Shown here: in pieces, positions 6,621 through 9,585 of the stretch
Layout of the letters: each line of letters opens with the position of its first letter
How positions within the stretch are numbered: position 1 is the first letter of the stretch
NCBI GenBank assembly: GCA_937892695.1
Contig: CALBJK010000131.1
Coordinates: forward strand, 1 to 9,585
Direction of reading: 5' to 3'
Length of the DNA stretch: 9,585 nt
DNA from: an uncultured Prevotella sp.
GTDB lineage: Bacteria > Bacteroidota > Bacteroidia > Bacteroidales > Bacteroidaceae
Notes under the pieces: model-generated
What the model was told of the DNA's origin: nothing
Seen by the model: the letters and a program-made list of their open reading frames with translations, nothing else
Databases searched by the model: none
Position numbers and translations under genes: made by a program

Positions 6621-6899
6621 ATGAATACGGACACAACACAGAATATCAAGTCACTTGCCGACTTGCGCATAATCAAAGACAGGATACACAATGAAATCGT
6701 CAAAGACGAAGAACACATTGGCATCCTATGGGACGAGCTTTTCCATAAGCATTGTTCTAATGAGGCATCAAGTCCGACAAAACGTTTTTCAAACATGATG
6801 GGAATTGGTACGGGCATTATTGACGGCATACTGCTGGGATGGAAGCTGTACCGAAAGTACAAAGGCACTCCAAGCCTGTTCAGAAAGCGTCGACGCTAA
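6621..6899 (+). CDS. Small basic protein of unknown function, third gene of the YtxH operon
   Basis: I do not recognise a named domain in this 92-residue protein. Residues 10-45 are charged and probably helical (SLADLRIIKDRIHNEIVKDE). Then comes a polar stretch, a Gly-rich hydrophobic segment MGIGTGIIDGILLGWKLY (60-77) that could be a short membrane or membrane-surface helix, and a very basic end (KYKGTPSLFRKRRR). It starts 10 nt after the holin-like gene and is probably co-transcribed. Its last 20 nt overlap the end of the hydrolase gene on the other strand, so the two transcripts must run into each other. The coding call rests on position, length and the non-random composition of the protein. 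Confidence 0.75.
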   Translation: MNTDTTQNIKSLADLRIIKDRIHNEIVKDEEHIGILWDELFHKHCSNEASSPTKRFSNMMGIGTGIIDGILLGWKLYRKYKGTPSLFRKRRR

Positions 6900-7656
6900 T
6901 CACTTCCCCATCAAATGCCAGTTCGACATCAGAAGGAAGTTTTTTCGATGCCTCTGCATGCAAACCTATCTCATGGCTCTCATGTATGAGGTAAGTATGC
7001 TTGGCTTTTAAACGACGCGCAAACCTTATAGCATCTTCCACCAATTGATGGGAATGATGTTCTTTTACAAATCTCAACGCATTTACAACCAATATTTCAA
7101 CACCTTCAAGATAAGGCAACTCGCTTTCTTCGATCGTCTTCATGTCAGTTATGTAAGCGAATCGCCCGAAACGGTATCCCAATATTGGCATTTTATCATG
7201 CATCACCTCTATCGCCGATATAGGTATGTCGCCTATGCGGAAACTCTGATGGGGTTTTATACAGTGAAGGCATAGTTTCGGCACTCCAGGATACAGATGC
7301 TCGCCGAAACAGTAAGGCATGGCCTGTTGCACACGCTTTTCCGTTCTTGCATCGGCATAAATGTTGACATCGCCGAACATGCAAAACGGCCTCAAATCAT
7401 CCAGACCGCCTATGTGGTCATAGTGGAGATGTGTCAACAGCACGCCATCAATCTTTTTGAAAGGTTGCTTCAGCAATTGCTGGCGGATATCCGGCCCACA
7501 GTCTATCAAGACCCGTGTGCCGTCAGTTTCAAGCAGAGCTGCACAACGTAATCTTCGGTCGCGATGGTCAACACTCCGGCAAACCTTACACCCACATCCT
7601 ATTGTCGGGACACCGCAGGAGGTACCAGTGCCGAGAAACGTAACTTTCAATTCCAT
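6880..7656 (-). CDS. PhnP-like metallo-beta-lactamase-fold hydrolase
   Basis: This 258-residue cytoplasmic protein is a metallo-beta-lactamase-fold hydrolase. The dinuclear metal site is visible: HLHYDH (76-81), His153 in VMHDKMP, Asp171 in YITDMKT, and a C-terminal HESH (225-228). Near the N-terminus, GCGCKVC places Cys at 21, 23 and 26. From memory, E. coli PhnP holds a structural zinc with Cys at these same positions, so this is the PhnP-like branch, whose members cleave cyclic or simple phosphodiesters. No phosphonate genes are nearby, so a role in phosphonate breakdown is unlikely and the substrate is unknown. It lies 39 nt after murB and is probably the last gene of that operon. Confidence 0.88.
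   Translation of the reverse strand: MELKVTFLGTGTSCGVPTIGCGCKVCRSVDHRDRRLRCAALLETDGTRVLIDCGPDIRQQLLKQPFKKIDGVLLTHLHYDHIGGLDDLRPFCMFGDVNIYADARTEKRVQQAMPYCFGEHLYPGVPKLCLHCIKPHQSFRIGDIPISAIEVMHDKMPILGYRFGRFAYITDMKTIEESELPYLEGVEILVVNALRFVKEHHSHQLVEDAIRFARRLKAKHTYLIHESHEIGLHAEASKKLPSDVELAFDGEVISVDAF
6902..6945 (+). terminator. Possible rightward terminator inside the hydrolase gene
   Basis: ACTTCC (6902-6907) can pair with GGAAGT (6935-6940), and the second arm runs straight into TTTTTT (6940-6945), just downstream of the third small gene's stop (6897-6899). The 27-nt loop is long and the stem short. The T-run also encodes Lys-Lys on the other strand, so chance is possible. Confidence 0.25.
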
Positions 7657-7695
7657 TTTTAGTAACCGTCAATTTTCTGAACTCATAAGACTAAG

Positions 7696-8712
7696 CTAAA
7701 TGACATTCACCTCGGGTTTAATTTTTATTCTGAACTTTTCGTAAACATCATCTATTATCCGTTTGTACAGCTTCACGATATCTTGTCCGGTAGCTCCGCC
7801 CCTGTTGACAATAACCAATGCCTGACGGTCGTGAACTCCGGCACGCCCAAGCGAACGTCCTTTCCATCCACATTGTTCAATCATCCATCCGGCGGGGATT
7901 TTATCAAGACCCTCGTCTACCGTATAATGGGGCATGCCTTCATACTTCTTTGCAAGATTTTCATAGACGCTACGGTCTACTATAGGATTCATGAAGAAAC
8001 TTCCGGCGTTGCCTTGTTCTTTCGGGTCAGGCAGTTTCTGCCTCCGTATGTCAATTACAACTTGTCGCAATTGAGCCGCTGTAGGATTTGCAATACCTTT
8101 TTCTGCCAACTGATTACGTATGTTGCCATAGTCAAGGTCGGGCGTAAATGTCTTCGAAAGACAGTATGTGACGTATGTTATGACAAACTTGTCCTTCCAT
8201 TCATGCTTGAAACGGCTGTCTCTGTAAGCATAACGGCAATCTTTATTTGTAAAGCAGACGGTCCTTCCAGTAGCCACTTCTACAGCCTCAACCTTTTCGA
8301 TTAGGTTTTTAACTTCCGCACCATACGCACCTATATTCTGAACCGCACTAGCTCCTACCTCCCCAGGGATAAGCGAAAGGTTTTCCGCTCCATACCATCC
8401 GTTCTCTACGCAAAAAGCTACAACATCGTCCCATGTCTCGCCAGAACCACAACACAACCATACGCTTTTGCCATCTTCCCTGACAAGTGTACGGCCTTTG
8501 ATAGCCGAATGGAGAACGGTTCCGGGAAAATCCTGTGTAAGCAAAAGGTTGCTTCCTCCACCCAGAAGAAGCAAAGGACGGTCGTTATCATCCAGTGCGG
8601 CAACGACATTCTTCAATTCGTCTACTGAAGAAAATTCAACAAAACGACGGCACTTAGCGTCTATCCCAAAAGTATTATGCCCCAAGAGACAGTAGTCGCG
8701 GATATCAGTCAT
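7696..8712 (-). CDS. murB: UDP-N-acetylenolpyruvoylglucosamine reductase (MurB)
   Basis: MurB is a cytoplasmic FAD enzyme that uses NADPH to reduce the enolpyruvyl ether of UDP-GlcNAc, giving UDP-MurNAc, the second step in peptidoglycan precursor synthesis. The 338-residue product is the length of the E. coli-type (type I) enzyme. Motifs: LLLGGGSNLLL (48-58, FAD phosphate binding), PGEVGASAVQNIGAYGAE (116-133), YRDSRFK (163-169, substrate-binding Tyr and Arg), GNAGSFFMNP (234-243, catalytic Ser238), PAGWMIEQCGWKG (273-285), and the C-terminal PEVNVI with catalytic Glu334. All key residues are present. The ATG lies one base after the TAA of the preceding lipoprotein gene (TAATATG), so the two are tightly coupled. 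Confidence 0.97.
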   Translation of the reverse strand: MTDIRDYCLLGHNTFGIDAKCRRFVEFSSVDELKNVVAALDDNDRPLLLLGGGSNLLLTQDFPGTVLHSAIKGRTLVREDGKSVWLCCGSGETWDDVVAFCVENGWYGAENLSLIPGEVGASAVQNIGAYGAEVKNLIEKVEAVEVATGRTVCFTNKDCRYAYRDSRFKHEWKDKFVITYVTYCLSKTFTPDLDYGNIRNQLAEKGIANPTAAQLRQVVIDIRRQKLPDPKEQGNAGSFFMNPIVDRSVYENLAKKYEGMPHYTVDEGLDKIPAGWMIEQCGWKGRSLGRAGVHDRQALVIVNRGGATGQDIVKLYKRIIDDVYEKFRIKIKPEVNVI

Positions 8713-8713
8713 A

Positions 8714-9574
8714 TTACATTAACAATTTCATAAGTTTCCAATGTCCGTTTTTCTTACGGAAAGTCAGTTCAGTCTCCAGACCGTTTGCTATCCCCCTGAT
8801 AACGAAAATTTTCTGTCTGCTCGCGGTGTACTTTTGGCCATAAAGGATGTTGTAAATCATCTTACGAGGCATTTCGGGTGCAAACGAGGGCCATTGTTCT
8901 GGAGCGAGAATACCCTCCATGTTGCTGAAATCGTCATCTGGGTCGGGTCCGGAAAAGGCCAGTGGATCATTGATACTGCTCATCTGGAAAGCCGAATCGT
9001 TGACAAACTTGTTATAAAAAGCAAGGAACGAGGCGTTCTTACTATGTTTCAGATTCTGGTATTCTATCGAGGTCATCCTCCATTCTCCGTTTATCCGGTT
9101 GAAGACATACTGCTTTACAAGGCGTTTAGACAAATATATTTTCTCCACCACAGCATGGTCAATGGTCGTATCCTTTACCACATTCATCTGGCGTACATTG
9201 TCGAAAATCAACGTATAAAAGTCCTGACGCATGAAGAAATGCTCCATTTTCCAGCTGCTAGCTTGGAGCAATGTAGTTTTACCGCCCCTCACCACAGGCA
9301 ATGGGAAATTGATACGTTTGCGCTGCAACTTACGATTGGCAGCAAAGTTAAAGAAGAAATCGTCGAACAGTTCGTCAGCAGCTTTTGGCATCGGTGTTTC
9401 AGCGATAATCTGTTCCATCGTGTCTACTGCGGCAGTATCCGTGGCAGATGAGTCAATCCTGTCTGTAACATGGGTCGGCTTTTTGTCTGTGCACCCTGCA
9501 AGTGAGCAGACTACTATGCCGAAAGCCGCAGACAAGGCCATAATAACAACATATTTTCTCATACGTACAATCAT
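8714..9574 (-). CDS. Lipoprotein with two homologous halves, DUF4348-like
   Basis: The protein begins with a lipoprotein signal ending in LAGC (25-28). Of the two possible ATGs (9574 and 9562), the second gives a more usual signal peptide, MRKYVVIMALSAAFG. An acidic Ser/Thr/Asp-rich linker (about 30-62) follows. The body appears to be an internal duplication: residues 70-92 match 183-205 without gaps (shared F, F, F, Q, I, N, P, L), and VFNRINGEW (157-165) matches the C-terminal LTFRKKNGHW (270-279). I believe this is the Bacteroidales DUF4348 family, from memory. It is likely anchored in an outer or inner membrane leaflet facing the periplasm. Its tight link to murB hints at a cell-wall-related role, but this is inference. 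Any promoter lies outside the window. Confidence 0.8.
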   Translation of the reverse strand: MIVRMRKYVVIMALSAAFGIVVCSLAGCTDKKPTHVTDRIDSSATDTAAVDTMEQIIAETPMPKAADELFDDFFFNFAANRKLQRKRINFPLPVVRGGKTTLLQASSWKMEHFFMRQDFYTLIFDNVRQMNVVKDTTIDHAVVEKIYLSKRLVKQYVFNRINGEWRMTSIEYQNLKHSKNASFLAFYNKFVNDSAFQMSSINDPLAFSGPDPDDDFSNMEGILAPEQWPSFAPEMPRKMIYNILYGQKYTASRQKIFVIRGIANGLETELTFRKKNGHWKLMKLLM

Positions 9575-9585
9575 AGAGAATACAA

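Noticed and set aside
7783..8304. A 173-codon plus-strand frame opposite murB
   Set aside because: murB has every catalytic motif on the other strand; this frame has no recognisable motif.
8741..9451. A 236-codon open frame on the plus strand opposite the duplicated lipoprotein gene
   Set aside because: It lies wholly antisense to a gene with a signal peptide, lipobox and internal repeats. Its own translation shows no domain and looks like a complement shadow.

Overview
The window reads as an ordinary stretch of chromosome from a member of the Bacteroidales (Bacteroides/Prevotella/Muribaculaceae-like; I cannot fix the genus). The reasons are: Bacteroidetes-type promoters (TTG, a spacer of about 20 nt, then TAnnTTTG); no Shine-Dalgarno sequences, with A-rich leaders before starts; signal peptides ending in Ala-Gln; and a gene set typical of that order (SPOR lipoprotein, ruvX, def, large TPR protein, PD40 protein, two-half DUF4348-like lipoprotein, murB, YtxH/holin-like trio). 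I see no prophage, insertion sequence, CRISPR array, tRNA or rRNA.

Layout. Positions 1-737 (minus) hold the N-terminal part of a nucleoside phosphorylase running off the left edge. It follows a PD40 beta-propeller envelope protein by 23 nt, and the two probably share the promoter at 1975-2006. Positions 2192-5814 (minus) form a four-gene set: SPOR lipoprotein, ruvX, def and an exported TPR protein. The def/TPR junction is an ATGA overlap. ruvX has no ATG start available and begins at GTG or TTG.

The 224-nt divergent region 5815-6038 carries the best promoter in the window, reading right. It drives three small genes (6039-6899): a YtxH-family membrane protein, a two-helix protein resembling the Phage_holin_3_6 family, and a small basic protein. 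The last of these overlaps the 3' end of the next gene tail to tail by 20 nt. Positions 6880-9574 (minus) hold a lipoprotein with two visibly homologous halves, murB, and a PhnP-like metallo-beta-lactamase-fold hydrolase, closely spaced and probably one operon entering from the right.

How the genes work together. Several serve the envelope: MurB makes UDP-MurNAc, the SPOR domain is expected to bind peptidoglycan, and the PD40, TPR and duplicated lipoproteins are exported. RuvX and Def are housekeeping enzymes of nucleic-acid metabolism/rRNA maturation and N-terminal protein processing. Nothing here is a convincing new system. The points most worth a second look are the internal duplication in the 9574-8714 lipoprotein, the yqjDEK-like membrane trio with a hairpin at its predicted transcript start, and the non-ATG start of ruvX. 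No gene-free stretch exceeds 300 nt; the largest gaps (1931-2191 and 5815-6038) are described as features.
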